From positions 62,001-126,000 of the forward strand of contig DATAUV010000133.1 in NCBI GenBank assembly GCA_036268075.1: a stretch of 64,000 nt of DNA, read 5' to 3'. This DNA is from DATARH01 sp036268075 (lineage in GTDB: Bacteria; Pseudomonadota; Alphaproteobacteria; ATCC43930; CGMCC-115725). Numbering within the stretch: position 1 is the stretch's first letter; each line of letters begins with the position of its first letter. The position numbers were made by a program, and so were the translations under genes. Positions 8,954-17,336 of this stretch are shown here, piece after piece. The notes under the pieces are model-generated. The model was given only the letters and a program-made list of their open reading frames with translations. It was not told the DNA's origin and searched no databases.

Positions 8954-9277
8954 GTGGACGATCCTCGGCTCGAAGAGTTTGCAAAGCGGCTCGCTGATGA
9001 GCCGCCATTCACGGAACAGCAGCACTGCGGGCCGATAGACCGCACCGATAAGCCGCAAATCTACAATCCCTGGGGTGGCTGCAGAGCGGGCGAAACCCGC
9101 CTGCTGCCACTGAACGATCCCGCCGAGTTGGAGCGGCTGGCGCGCATGCGCGCGGAAGCGGACGCACGCGCAGGAATCTCGCGGGGGTGCAACGGAAATT
9201 GCGGCACAATACGTGCCCAGCGAAATCCCGCCTGCGGGCTCTGCCTGCCGCCGAACGCATTCGACCGCTTTCGATGA
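8954..9277 (+). CDS. hypothetical protein, first of an overlapping operon
   Basis: This 107-aa protein starts at GTG behind a GGGGG-rich site. It contains cysteine pairs (CRAG, GCNGNCG, CGLC) that could bind metal, but no known finger pattern fits. Its stop overlaps the next start as ATGA (9274). It is the head of a chain of small genes joined by ATGA overlaps that runs to 11674 and leads to mobilization genes, so it probably serves element transfer. Confidence 0.55.
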   Translation: MDDPRLEEFAKRLADEPPFTEQQHCGPIDRTDKPQIYNPWGGCRAGETRLLPLNDPAELERLARMRAEADARAGISRGCNGNCGTIRAQRNPACGLCLPPNAFDRFR

Positions 9278-9474
9278 GCGCGACGGACAACAGCGTCGAC
9301 TTATCGCGCTGCGGACTGGCGATCTGTCGGGCGTGGTTGCCGATTTCAACCTTCGGCGAACGGGTCGTCTTCGGCTTCACCTTCGAATGCACGAGATGCG
9401 GCGCACCGATCCTCGCGGAATGTAAGGACTCGAAACACGGGAGCGAAACGCTCGAAGTGGTTGGGTGGCGATGA
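9274..9474 (+). CDS. small hypothetical protein
   Basis: A 66-aa protein starting with MSATDNSVDLSRC, with two Cys pairs (CTRC in the middle), suggesting a small zinc-ribbon-like fold. Both ends overlap neighbours by ATGA, a strong sign of translational coupling. The family is unknown. Confidence 0.55.
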   Translation: MSATDNSVDLSRCGLAICRAWLPISTFGERVVFGFTFECTRCGAPILAECKDSKHGSETLEVVGWR

Positions 9475-9656
9475 GCTATTACGCAATCGTCTTAGCTGTC
9501 CTCGGCCGGGCCGTTGTAGGGCGTGCAATGGTGACCGCGCTGGCCGGCGCTACCCTTGCCGGCGCCTGCGGATTGCTCAGCGCACGTGCCCTGTTCCGCT
9601 GGTCGTCGACCCGCCAACAAGGGCTGAACGGCTCGTGCTCCCCGGCGATGCTATGA
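9471..9656 (+). CDS. small membrane protein
   Basis: A 61-aa protein with one or two hydrophobic helices (YYAIVLAVLG and TALAGATLAGACGLL). It overlaps the previous gene by ATGA. A further 22-codon frame (9653-9721) begins with another ATGA overlap and may be translated. Likely a small inner-membrane protein of the transfer region. Confidence 0.5.
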   Translation: MSYYAIVLAVLGRAVVGRAMVTALAGATLAGACGLLSARALFRWSSTRQQGLNGSCSPAML

Positions 9657-9751
9657 GGCAGTGCCACATCGCCGCACGCATCAATGGCGCGATGCTCTTC
9701 GCCTTCAGCGCAACGCGTTAGTAGACCGCGACCGCATCCGTGACCCCGGCC

Positions 9752-9940
9752 ATGAAACACGAAACCCGACCGCTGCAGCGGCTTGCTGCGACTGGCTTGC
9801 GATTCACCCGCTCCGCCCTCGGCTGGTGGCGGACCGGGTTACGCGACCTTGCGTTTTTCCTAATCGCCCTCGGCTTCTTCATTTTATGGCTGCTCGGTGG
9901 CGGCGGACCACCGCCGCCCTCGTCGGAGACGGCAGCATGA
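9752..9940 (+). CDS. small single-pass membrane protein
   Basis: A 62-aa protein: a basic amphipathic N-terminus, then one strong transmembrane helix (LAFFLIALGFFILWLL) and a short Pro-rich tail. Its stop overlaps the next ATG. No family is recognised. It is probably an accessory of the DUF4407 membrane protein encoded downstream in the same overlapping chain. Confidence 0.5.
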   Translation: MKHETRPLQRLAATGLRFTRSALGWWRTGLRDLAFFLIALGFFILWLLGGGGPPPPSSETAA

Positions 9941-10038
9941 AGACCTATACCGGGCTCCTAACAATCTCAGCGCTGCCCTTGTTCGGCCTGCCGCTTGCCG
10001 CCTTGCACGACGCGGCACGGCTGTGGCGCCGTCGATGA
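9937..10038 (+). CDS. 33-aa peptide in overlapping operon
   Basis: MKTYTGLLTISALPLFGLPL begins this short hydrophobic peptide, which looks like a lone signal or membrane segment. ATGA overlaps at both ends favour real translation despite the tiny size. Confidence 0.4.
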   Translation: MKTYTGLLTISALPLFGLPLAALHDAARLWRRR

Positions 10039-10391
10039 CGACGACCACGACCACCGACCGCTGCAATCGTAATAGCGGACGCAGCGCTAGTTCGCCAGCC
10101 GCGCCCGGCCTGCGGAAAGGCTCTGCAATCAGCGTCTATCGCGTCAATCCCAGGACCGGGCCCTTCATTGAAGGACGTGGGGTGATCGAGCGGGCATGCC
10201 GCCGGCTTCATTACTTCTACGTCAGATTTGACGGCGAGAAAGTCTGCCGCGTTCGCTTCGTGCATCCCGATTGGCAACAAGACCCCGATCGCTGCCTCGC
10301 GCTGCTGCGCGCGTTCTGGAAGGCGAGCCTAGAGCCTCCTGTTATCGGCGAATTCTTCCCTTCCTCCACGCCTAAAGGAGGTGTGCCATGA
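10035..10391 (+). CDS. hypothetical 118-aa protein
   Basis: After a Thr-rich start, a basic segment leads to a compact domain (KGSAISVYRVNPRTGPFIEGRGVIERAC, YFYVRFDGE, RVRFVHPDW) that resembles small beta-barrel domains of plasmid proteins. It overlaps the neighbours on both sides by ATGA. It is probably cytoplasmic, and its function is unknown. Confidence 0.55.
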   Translation: MTTTTTTDRCNRNSGRSASSPAAPGLRKGSAISVYRVNPRTGPFIEGRGVIERACRRLHYFYVRFDGEKVCRVRFVHPDWQQDPDRCLALLRAFWKASLEPPVIGEFFPSSTPKGGVP

Positions 10392-11674
10392 TGGACACGC
10401 TCACGCCCGCCGTGCCGGCCGGCAAACCTGGATTTATCACCCGCGGTTTGATCTGTGTCGCCGGAGCTGACCGAGGGACTTTGCGCGAGTGTCCCGAGCA
10501 CGATTGGGACAATGTGCGGGCCATCGGCCTCCTGATGGTCTTCGTCTGGGTATACCAGACGGCGCTAATCGCGATCGTGGCGCACCGCCTCTTGGCCTCA
10601 GATGGCCATCTCCATCTCGCCCTCGTTGCCGTGTCGATGCTTATCGCCACGATGCTGCTCTTGATTGACTCGTACGGCTTCTGCCGTGCCGGTTTTCACG
10701 CCGATGGCATCCGCGAATTGGCGCGCGCCGGGTTGGATATTTCCGGCGGCTTCGCGGTGAAGCTTACAGCCGGTATGTTTCTCGCCTTCCGCATTCTGCT
10801 GGCGCTCGTTTTCGCCCAGCTCACCGCTGTTTTCATGTCTCTCATTCTCTATCACAGCGATGTCATGGCGCATCTCGAATACCAGTATCAGCAGCAAAAT
10901 GCAGCGCTGGTCGCCGCCGCGACACACCGTGTCGATGATGACATTCAGCAGGCCACCGAGGCGGTCAACGGGGCAGAACAGCGGGTCGATGCACTCCAAA
11001 AGCAGATTGAATTGACGCTCAGTTACCTCCGCGGTCCGCAACCGTGGCGCAACCAGGAGCGGGCGCGCGGGGCGCAAACCATGCTGCCCGAGTTACAGCG
11101 CAATTTGGAGACGGCAACCTCCACGCTTGCCACACTGCGCGCGAACCTTACGGCGCGCGTCAACGGGCGCGACACTGCGATCCAAGAGGCCATTCGCAAA
11201 TCGCCGGCGCATGTGGAGCCGGACATGGGCATCCTCGCGCAGATCAGCGCACTGCGGCAGCTCGCCGGCGATCCCGAGGTTCTCTTCGTCATCATTTTGA
11301 TCGATCTGACATCATTCGGGCTGGATACCGCCGCGGTACTGGCAAAAACCACAACCTTCATCCCGACCACATACGCTGCCCTTCTCGCGCGCAATGCCTA
11401 TGCGGGCGTCGTCGCGATCGCCGACGAATTAGAGGAGATCATCAACCGCAGTGGCTCCACGGAGCGCGAAAACCGCGCGCCGCCCACGGGGCCACGGCCC
11501 GGCGACCGATCCCCCAACGTGACATGGTTTCCCACCGTGCGCGGTCGCACTGACGAACCGATGCCCGGTCGCCGCCCGCGTGGCCGGCCGCGGAAGGATA
11601 GCCTGAACGGCGGATCACCATCCGCACCTGGCAAGGACAAGCAAAACCGCGAGCAGGGTGACGAAGGTCAGTAG
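10388..11674 (+). CDS. DUF4407-like membrane protein
   Basis: The 428-aa protein has four predicted membrane helices (about residues 44-65, 76-92, 112-160 as a pair, and 290-315), with a long coiled-coil region between helices 3 and 4. This is the layout of DUF4407 proteins. The last 80 residues are Pro/Arg-rich and end near an AT-hook-like RPRGRPRKD. It overlaps the preceding gene by ATGA and precedes the mobilization block. The role of DUF4407 is not established. A membrane-anchored protein with a DNA-binding tail in a transfer region could tether the element, but that is inference. Confidence 0.7.
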   Translation: MMDTLTPAVPAGKPGFITRGLICVAGADRGTLRECPEHDWDNVRAIGLLMVFVWVYQTALIAIVAHRLLASDGHLHLALVAVSMLIATMLLLIDSYGFCRAGFHADGIRELARAGLDISGGFAVKLTAGMFLAFRILLALVFAQLTAVFMSLILYHSDVMAHLEYQYQQQNAALVAAATHRVDDDIQQATEAVNGAEQRVDALQKQIELTLSYLRGPQPWRNQERARGAQTMLPELQRNLETATSTLATLRANLTARVNGRDTAIQEAIRKSPAHVEPDMGILAQISALRQLAGDPEVLFVIILIDLTSFGLDTAAVLAKTTTFIPTTYAALLARNAYAGVVAIADELEEIINRSGSTERENRAPPTGPRPGDRSPNVTWFPTVRGRTDEPMPGRRPRGRPRKDSLNGGSPSAPGKDKQNREQGDEGQ

Positions 11675-11718
11675 CAGGTAAAGGAGCTGACGACCGAAAC
11701 TGCGATTTTCGAGCGCCA

Positions 11719-12180
11719 TCACGAAGGTCTCCATTGCGGATAAGATCGGCGGGATCTCCGCTGCGGAGGTGGACGGAAAACCCGACTTTGTAAGGCGCGC
11801 CGATGCCGAGCAGTTGTTCGTTTGACCTCATGGTCGCGTCGCAGCGCCGAAAGTGCCGCCGCGTGCCATTCTTTGATCGCTCGAAAGGCTCCGCCCCTTT
11901 GGTGGCGGCGGAGGCCCCGGAGACTAGCGAGACGGTGCTGGTACTCCGCCGCGAGTCCTGCAGCGGCGGCGGCAAATTCCTGCTCCAGCCCCGCATCGCC
12001 GTCCAAGTGCGAGCGCGGCATCCGACCGCGTCTTGGCGGTCGATTTTCCAGCGGATATGTGGTTTCGACCCTTGCTCGCTTAGATCGGCGCGGGTGCGCT
12101 CTCGCCGTGCCATCGCGCGACGTCGACCGGACAAAGCCGCGGCACAAGAGGCGGCCGTTGAGCCTGCACTCATTCGCCAT
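11719..12180 (-). CDS. hypothetical Arg-rich protein downstream of relaxase
   Basis: A 153-aa frame on the same strand as, and 43 bp after, the relaxase. The segment LEQEFAAAAAGLAAEYQHRL through IKEWHAAALSALRRDHEVK looks like genuine helical protein, while the ends are very Arg-rich. It may be a small coiled-coil relaxosome accessory. Chance open frame in GC-rich DNA is a real alternative. Confidence 0.4.
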   Translation of the reverse strand: MANECRLNGRLLCRGFVRSTSRDGTARAHPRRSKRARVETTYPLENRPPRRGRMPRSHLDGDAGLEQEFAAAAAGLAAEYQHRLASLRGLRRHQRGGAFRAIKEWHAAALSALRRDHEVKRTTARHRRALQSRVFRPPPQRRSRRSYPQWRPS

Positions 12181-12223
12181 TTCGACTCCGCGGGGACCGG
12201 GGGTGGCGCTGGGCCCGGTCCCG

Positions 12224-13654
12224 CTATTGTTGAGATTGTGCCGATTGTCGAGCGTGACGCTCTTCCTCCTCGTCCCGCCTAGGCGCGCGAGCTTGCTCTC
12301 TCAGCTCGCTGAAGCGAGCGGCAGCCGCCTTGGCAAAAACTTCGTCGAGTGTTGGAGCCGTTGTTTGAGGGCTCGGCCGGCTGAACGTGCTGGCAGCGAA
12401 ATCGAAGAACGAAAGAATACCAGTGGCGATCCCATCAGCTGCTCGCCCACCGACATCGCTAACGGAACGCTCGCCATCCGTGGCTCTTCCGGGCGGACCA
12501 GCTCCACCGGTTTCGTCATCGTCACGCGATACCGTCGTCTTGGCCGCTTGCGACCATGCATCGGACTCATTGCCCCGTCCCGCATTGCTGCGGTCGCGCG
12601 GAATATCCGTACTGAACCACTGCATCAGATCGAGCGAATCAAACTGGAGGGCTTGTCGCTCGTTGAGCATCTGGCGCTGGTCCCGCTGACCGGCGAGCAA
12701 ATCCTGATACAACGCCTCCCGGCTTTCGTGCAGGCCGGCATAGGCCTGATCGCGGCGCGCTTCGAGCATCGTCTTTTGCTCGTCGACGAGCGTCGCTTTA
12801 AATTCCTTGAGCGTTTCGAGGTCCGCGCCATTTTTTTTCGCCGCATAATATTCGGCCCAACGCGGGCGAAATTCCTCACGCACCTCCCGAAATACCGCGC
12901 CGCGCATTTCCGCAAAGGCTTGCTTACCGTCGGCAAAAAAATTCAGCCGCTCGTCGCGCTGCATTTTTTTCAGAGTTTCCCATTCTTGCGCGGGGCCTCG
13001 CACTTCGGGGCTCAACTCACTACTGCTACGCTCGGCCGCTGCCGCCTGGCGTTGCTCGTGTTGATCAAAGTCTCGGCGCACGCCCTGAAAAGCCTGCCAG
13101 GCTGGCCGCGTCGGCGCGGGTTCCCGCTCGCCGATATTCTGGAGACGATTTTCACAACGAATGCCGCCGTGCTCCCGCTCGTAATTTTCAGCCCAGGCCT
13201 GCGCCCGCCGGCGCTCGAAATCATCGTCCAGCCGTAGGCCTGTCTCGGGATGCACGACATTCAGCATGACGTGGACATGCGCGTACGCTTTATCGGTGTG
13301 GGCGACGAGAAGGGCCTGGTGCTCCTCCCATTGCATATGGCGCAGAAAATCCTCGGTGGTGGCGATCATATGCTCGTGGGTCGGCCGCTCATCCGGTGCC
13401 CAATTGAGACTGAGATGCTTGACGGTTTTCTCAGTCGCGCGGCCACCGGCACGCACCCCGGCCTCCTGCTTGAGCAGTTCGGCATCGCGGGCGGTCCATA
13501 GCATTTCGTTGACGGCCGCGGACGCATGATCGTTGGCGCAATTGAGGGTATGGGTCCAACCGACGCGGTCCTTTGTTTCCGCCTCGGCGTCATGGGTGAG
13601 ATAGGCGGCGAGCCCTTGAAAGGAACTGCCGCGCGAGAGAATGCGCACGATCAT
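12224..13654 (-). CDS. MobP/VirD2-type relaxase
   Basis: This 476-aa protein has the relaxase/mobilisation nuclease fold at the N-terminus: a candidate nucleophile Tyr18 in GLAAYLTHD and the metal-binding HVHVMLN at 126-132. The C-terminal half is a long charged coiled coil. Relaxases nick the plasmid at oriT, stay bound to the 5' end and are carried to the recipient. Its start overlaps the end of the mobC-like gene (ATGA), so both are co-translated. The oriT is probably in the 14.0-14.38 kb gap between mobC and the coupling-protein gene. Confidence 0.88.
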   Translation of the reverse strand: MIVRILSRGSSFQGLAAYLTHDAEAETKDRVGWTHTLNCANDHASAAVNEMLWTARDAELLKQEAGVRAGGRATEKTVKHLSLNWAPDERPTHEHMIATTEDFLRHMQWEEHQALLVAHTDKAYAHVHVMLNVVHPETGLRLDDDFERRRAQAWAENYEREHGGIRCENRLQNIGEREPAPTRPAWQAFQGVRRDFDQHEQRQAAAAERSSSELSPEVRGPAQEWETLKKMQRDERLNFFADGKQAFAEMRGAVFREVREEFRPRWAEYYAAKKNGADLETLKEFKATLVDEQKTMLEARRDQAYAGLHESREALYQDLLAGQRDQRQMLNERQALQFDSLDLMQWFSTDIPRDRSNAGRGNESDAWSQAAKTTVSRDDDETGGAGPPGRATDGERSVSDVGGRAADGIATGILSFFDFAASTFSRPSPQTTAPTLDEVFAKAAAARFSELREQARAPRRDEEEERHARQSAQSQQ

Positions 13655-14007
13655 TGGAGTAGGCGGGCGATGATCGCGCGAATATCGGTGAGCAGGGGCC
13701 CGAGATCGTCCGGCATCGGACCACCGGCGCGATGCAGATGTCGCGTCATCTGATTGAGGTTGTTTCCGAGGCGCACGAGTTGGATGTAAATAAGGCGCTC
13801 GACATTGTTGGGCTGAGTTTCCGCCGACGCCGCGGTCCGTATTGACGCCGGCGCCGGGCGATGAGCGCTTAACAGCATCGCGCGGCCAAAATGTACGGCG
13901 CGCATGCCGAGCGCGGCAGCACGGGCCTCAATACGGGCGAGTTCGCGTTCGGTCAGACTCAAATTGAGCTGCTTGCGACGCGGTTCGGATTGGCGGGGTC
14001 GGCTCAT
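13651..14007 (-). CDS. MobC-like relaxosome protein
   Basis: A 118-aa protein with a basic N-terminus, a ribbon-helix-helix-like LNLSLTERELARIEARAAALG, and the MobC signature LVRLGNNLNQMTRHLHR at about 81-97. MobC proteins bind and open oriT to help the relaxase nick. It overlaps the relaxase start by four bases. Confidence 0.85.
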   Translation of the reverse strand: MSRPRQSEPRRKQLNLSLTERELARIEARAAALGMRAVHFGRAMLLSAHRPAPASIRTAASAETQPNNVERLIYIQLVRLGNNLNQMTRHLHRAGGPMPDDLGPLLTDIRAIIARLLQ

Positions 14008-14379
14008 GGTTATACATCCTGGGCAGAGCGCATGCGTCCTGGGGCTTGGGGGCCATCTCGCCGGTCCCCAACGAGAACCTTTTGCCTAGGCAAAAGGACA
14101 TCTCGCTACTCTCTCCCGCTAAATGTATTTCCTCCTTCACCCACTTCCCATCGAAACGCTTCGTAATTATCAACCATTATCGTCTCGGTTCTTATCTCCT
14201 CATTCCGTTCTACATATGACCTTGCATTACGCTCTGTTACGACATCCTCCGACGCTATCTTTTGAATCTTGCGCTATCTCTCTCGCTTTCTGATTCATTG
14301 ACACGCGACACCAAGGTTTCAGCTTTGCCTTAGCCCCGCGCTCTGCTCCGCTCGCCCCGGATCGCAACGGGGAAACGAC
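14008..14379. other. intergenic region, candidate oriT
   Basis: This 372-bp gene-free gap lies between divergent mobC/relaxase and the coupling-protein gene. GC content falls sharply at 14110-14310, with many CT-rich tracts. The only strong structure is the 20-bp palindrome at 14078-14097. Such gaps usually hold oriT and divergent promoters, but no nick consensus can be assigned by eye. Confidence 0.45.
14078..14097. promoter_or_regulatory. perfect 20-bp palindrome upstream of mobC
   Basis: CCTTTTGCCTAGGCAAAAGG is fully self-complementary and lies about 70 bp upstream of the mobC start. It may be an operator for a dimeric regulator (for example MobC itself) or part of oriT. Confidence 0.5.
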
Positions 14380-15951
14380 ATGAGGCCATTCACTTCTCAG
14401 CCACGCACGCGATGGGATACACGACCGGCTCTTCGGCGCTGGTTAGAGCCTAAGGAACGCGACAAGTGGGCCACGCGGCCGGGCATGGCGGCGGAGCCAA
14501 CATATCTCGGTCTGCCGGCGCTCGATGCGCGCATGCAAAGGCTCTACGGCATGGACCTGCCACGCGGGGTGTTGGTGCCCCGCTTCAGCCCCGATCGGCC
14601 ACCCGTCAATCATTGGATGCGGCCGCACGAACTCCTGCGCCACACTTATGTGCCCGGCCAACTCATTCTCGGAAAATTCGGCGACAACTTCCTCGGCTAT
14701 CTCGACGACCGCCCGCTTGTAACGATTGCTGGGGCCCGCGCAGGCAAGACCTCGACGGTCCTGGAGCCGAACCTTTATCTCTATCCCGGCTCGTGCATCG
14801 TGCTCGATCCCAAGGGCGAGTTAAGCGCGCGCACCGCCGCGCTGCGGCGCGCGTTGGGCCACGACGTGTACGTGCTCGCACCCTTCGGAGAGTCGAGCGC
14901 CTCCTTCAATCCGCTGGACGAGCTCGACGCCGCCCGCAGCACCATCGTCGATGATGTCGCCGGGATCGCGCAGGCCATCATCGTCGGCGACGAGGACAGC
15001 CGCTCGAAGCATTGGAACGACAGCGCGCGCATGCTGCTGCAAGGGATTATCCTGCTGACGCTGCTGCTGCCCGCGCCAGAGCGCAATCTGGTGAGCGTGC
15101 GTCAGCTTCTCACTCTTAGCCACCCGCGCCTGGTCAATGCAGCCTCTTCACCGCCGCCGACTGAAGATGATGCGCCGGATGCGGAATTTTTCAGTGCCAA
15201 CCGTCGGCGCGTCGAGGTGCTGCTCGGCGCCATGGCGAAAATCGAACAGCGCTTTGGGGGCGCCCTCTGTGCGATCGGCAATCGCTTTTTGGCCACGCCG
15301 TTGACTGAGCGCGGCAGCATTTTCTCGACCGCCGCGGCGCAAACCGATTTTCTCGCCAGCCTGCCGCTGCAAGCGATTTCCTTGCGATCCGATTTTTCGC
15401 TGACGACGCTGCGGGGTGAGCGACCGACTACGATTTATCTGTGCCTGCCGGTGGGACGCACTCCAAGTCATTTTCGCTGGCTGCGTATGATCGTGCAGCT
15501 CGCTTGCCTCGCCTTGGAGCAAATGGGGCCGTATCCAAGAGAGCAGCCGCCAATTCTGTTCATGATGGAGGAATTCGCGACCCTCGGGCATATGGAGATC
15601 ATGGAGCGGGCGGCCGCTTATTTTCCGGGCTTCGGGGTCAAGCTATGGGCGGTCCTGCAGGACGTGACGCAATTGCAGCGCTACTACGCCCACAGCGCGG
15701 AAACCTTCCTCGGCAATGCGGGTCTCATCCAATGCTTTGCCAATGGCGACGCAACCACGCTGGAGATCATCGGCCATCGTCTCGCGAAGCTGATCGAACC
15801 CTTCGAGCTGCGCCAGATCTTCGCTCGCGAACGTTTTGCGCAGCTCCTGCTGATGGACGGCGAAGCGCCCGCCGCGGCCGGCCGTCTTGAGCATGCGGAT
15901 GTATCGGCGATCCGCGCTGAGGCGGTCCGTATGTCCCGCGGTCTTCAGTAG
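14380..15951 (+). CDS. VirD4/TraG-type coupling ATPase, no membrane anchor
   Basis: This 523-aa protein has a Walker A variant GARAGKTS at 118-125 and, near 388-425, MEEFATLGHMEIMERAAAYFPGFG followed by LQDVTQLQRYY. These are hallmarks of type IV secretion coupling proteins, which pump relaxase-bound DNA into the channel. Classical VirD4 has about 100-150 N-terminal residues with two membrane helices. Here the N-terminus is soluble, so the anchor must come from another protein, perhaps the membrane proteins at 9.4-11.7 kb. No mating-channel (VirB) genes are seen in the window, so transfer would rely on a channel encoded elsewhere. Confidence 0.88.
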   Translation: MRPFTSQPRTRWDTRPALRRWLEPKERDKWATRPGMAAEPTYLGLPALDARMQRLYGMDLPRGVLVPRFSPDRPPVNHWMRPHELLRHTYVPGQLILGKFGDNFLGYLDDRPLVTIAGARAGKTSTVLEPNLYLYPGSCIVLDPKGELSARTAALRRALGHDVYVLAPFGESSASFNPLDELDAARSTIVDDVAGIAQAIIVGDEDSRSKHWNDSARMLLQGIILLTLLLPAPERNLVSVRQLLTLSHPRLVNAASSPPPTEDDAPDAEFFSANRRRVEVLLGAMAKIEQRFGGALCAIGNRFLATPLTERGSIFSTAAAQTDFLASLPLQAISLRSDFSLTTLRGERPTTIYLCLPVGRTPSHFRWLRMIVQLACLALEQMGPYPREQPPILFMMEEFATLGHMEIMERAAAYFPGFGVKLWAVLQDVTQLQRYYAHSAETFLGNAGLIQCFANGDATTLEIIGHRLAKLIEPFELRQIFARERFAQLLLMDGEAPAAAGRLEHADVSAIRAEAVRMSRGLQ

Positions 15952-16598
15952 GGCCAGTTCCACAGCTGCTGCATGGCCTCTTTGAGATGGTTCGCCAGCA
16001 CCGTCGGCGCACTGTCGAAGTCATCGAAGCACCGCACTGTCAGGTACTCGATGCGCCGCGTGCCATAAATGCCGGTCAGCACCTGCGTCTCATCCGGGCC
16101 CGGCTTAAAGGTCGGCCAGCTTTCGATGTAGCGGAGCCAAAAGATGTCGCGCCCATCGAGGATCATGCGGTCGGGTCGAATTTCGATCGAGCGGTATATT
16201 TGGATCGGCTGCCGCACGATCAGCCAATCAATGACGGCGACGATGATCAAGGCGGCAATGTTAATAGCGAGGCCGTGAACCGGCGAATGATAGAGCAGGA
16301 GCCAGACGGCAGAGCCCGTGGCGATACCCCATAGACCGAGACGCCGCACCGCGAACCGCCAACGCTCATCGATGTCCTTATAGATGACAATCACCCCGCC
16401 TTCGGCCGTGAGATAACGGGCATAGTCGACATAAGGGTCGGGTGCAAAAGGGACGGCATCGGCGGTTTGCCCCGGCCGCCGCTCCAGGCACACTGGTTCG
16501 TGCCGCTTCACCTGCGGCGATGGTCGGCGCCCTGTTCGCGGCGTCACGGTCAGCGACCGCCGCTGGAGACGCGGTCGTGTCACAGTGGATTTGCCCAT
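15945..16598 (-). CDS. hypothetical two-helix membrane protein
   Basis: A 217-aa protein with a basic N-terminal tail (RRSLTVTPRTGRRP), two adjacent membrane helices (WGIATGSAVWLLLY and AALIIVAVIDWLI, about residues 110-145) and a cytoplasmic C-terminus ending WNWPY. Its stop overlaps the end of the convergent coupling-protein gene by a few bases. The family is unknown. Confidence 0.65.
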   Translation of the reverse strand: MGKSTVTRPRLQRRSLTVTPRTGRRPSPQVKRHEPVCLERRPGQTADAVPFAPDPYVDYARYLTAEGGVIVIYKDIDERWRFAVRRLGLWGIATGSAVWLLLYHSPVHGLAINIAALIIVAVIDWLIVRQPIQIYRSIEIRPDRMILDGRDIFWLRYIESWPTFKPGPDETQVLTGIYGTRRIEYLTVRCFDDFDSAPTVLANHLKEAMQQLWNWPY

Positions 16599-16754
16599 CC
16601 CCTAGAGGATAGAGAAGTGATCTCCGCCGAACAGAGCGCCAGCGGCTACAGGCTGGCAAAGTTTGGTAATCACCGGAGCTAAGTCCGCCGATCTTCTCGA
16701 CAAGCGAAACCGCCCGCCCCGTATGGGGCAAGCGGCTCGCCGTGCACCGTCGCT

Positions 16755-16961
16755 CTAGACGGTAGCGTCCTCTTCGGCCTTCGGTACGCGCAGGACGATG
16801 TCAGCTCCTGCGAGCGGCCGGGCGCCGAAGCTGAGATTGAAGCCGAGGCCGTCATCGTGGGACCACGCAGCACCGATCTCCTGCCAGATGGCTTTTTTGC
16901 CTTCCGGCTTGAAGACGCTGTAGATGCGATAGGTGGGCTTCTTCGTGGTGCTGTTGCTCAT
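16755..16961 (-). CDS. small conserved hypothetical protein
   Basis: A 68-codon gene starting MSNSTTKKPTYRIYSVFK. The ATG at 16961 is preferred because the longer frame upstream runs through a hairpin-rich leader. The beta-rich pattern (YRIYSVF, AIWQEIGAAW, GLGFNLSFGARPL, DIVLRVP) matches small plasmid-borne proteins often annotated as unknown. A ~370-bp structured leader precedes it. Confidence 0.65.
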   Translation of the reverse strand: MSNSTTKKPTYRIYSVFKPEGKKAIWQEIGAAWSHDDGLGFNLSFGARPLAGADIVLRVPKAEEDATV

Positions 16962-17336
16962 GGTGTTTGCTTTCCTTGTTTGTGAGGCCACGCTTTTCGC
17001 GGCCTCGATGCGGTTCGGCCGCATGCGCGGATAAGCGGTGCAGTCAAAAGGCCGAAGGCCCTTGCCGTAATGGGTGCCGCCCTTAGGCGGCGGGCCCCTG
17101 TTCGGTTTTGACGGCGACGCGCGCGCGTGCAGAACCACGCATCCACCGAGGCCAGCGCGTGGCTTTTAAACGAGGAAGGAAACCGGCAACGGCACCGGGA
17201 TGCCGAGCGATCACGTGCTACAGCGCAATCCCGCGATCAACGACATCGTATGGAAACCGGTCACCGAACACGCCGAGTATTCTCGCCGTGACCCGATCAG
17301 CGCCCCATCGCTGTCGCTGTAGAAATCTGCCATTAG
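16962..17336. other. hairpin-rich leader region
   Basis: There is no convincing gene in this 375-bp stretch. It contains several short hairpins (GAGGCC/GGCCTC, AAGGCC-gaa-GGCCTT type, GCCGCCC/GGCGGC) just upstream of the small minus-strand gene. This matches the structured leaders before 27942, 29999, 32216 and 61556. Confidence 0.4.

Noticed and set aside
11822..13237. 471-codon plus-strand open frame
   Set aside because: Antisense to the relaxase gene, whose motifs (HVHVMLN) and MobC overlap are convincing; long antisense frames are common in GC-rich genes.
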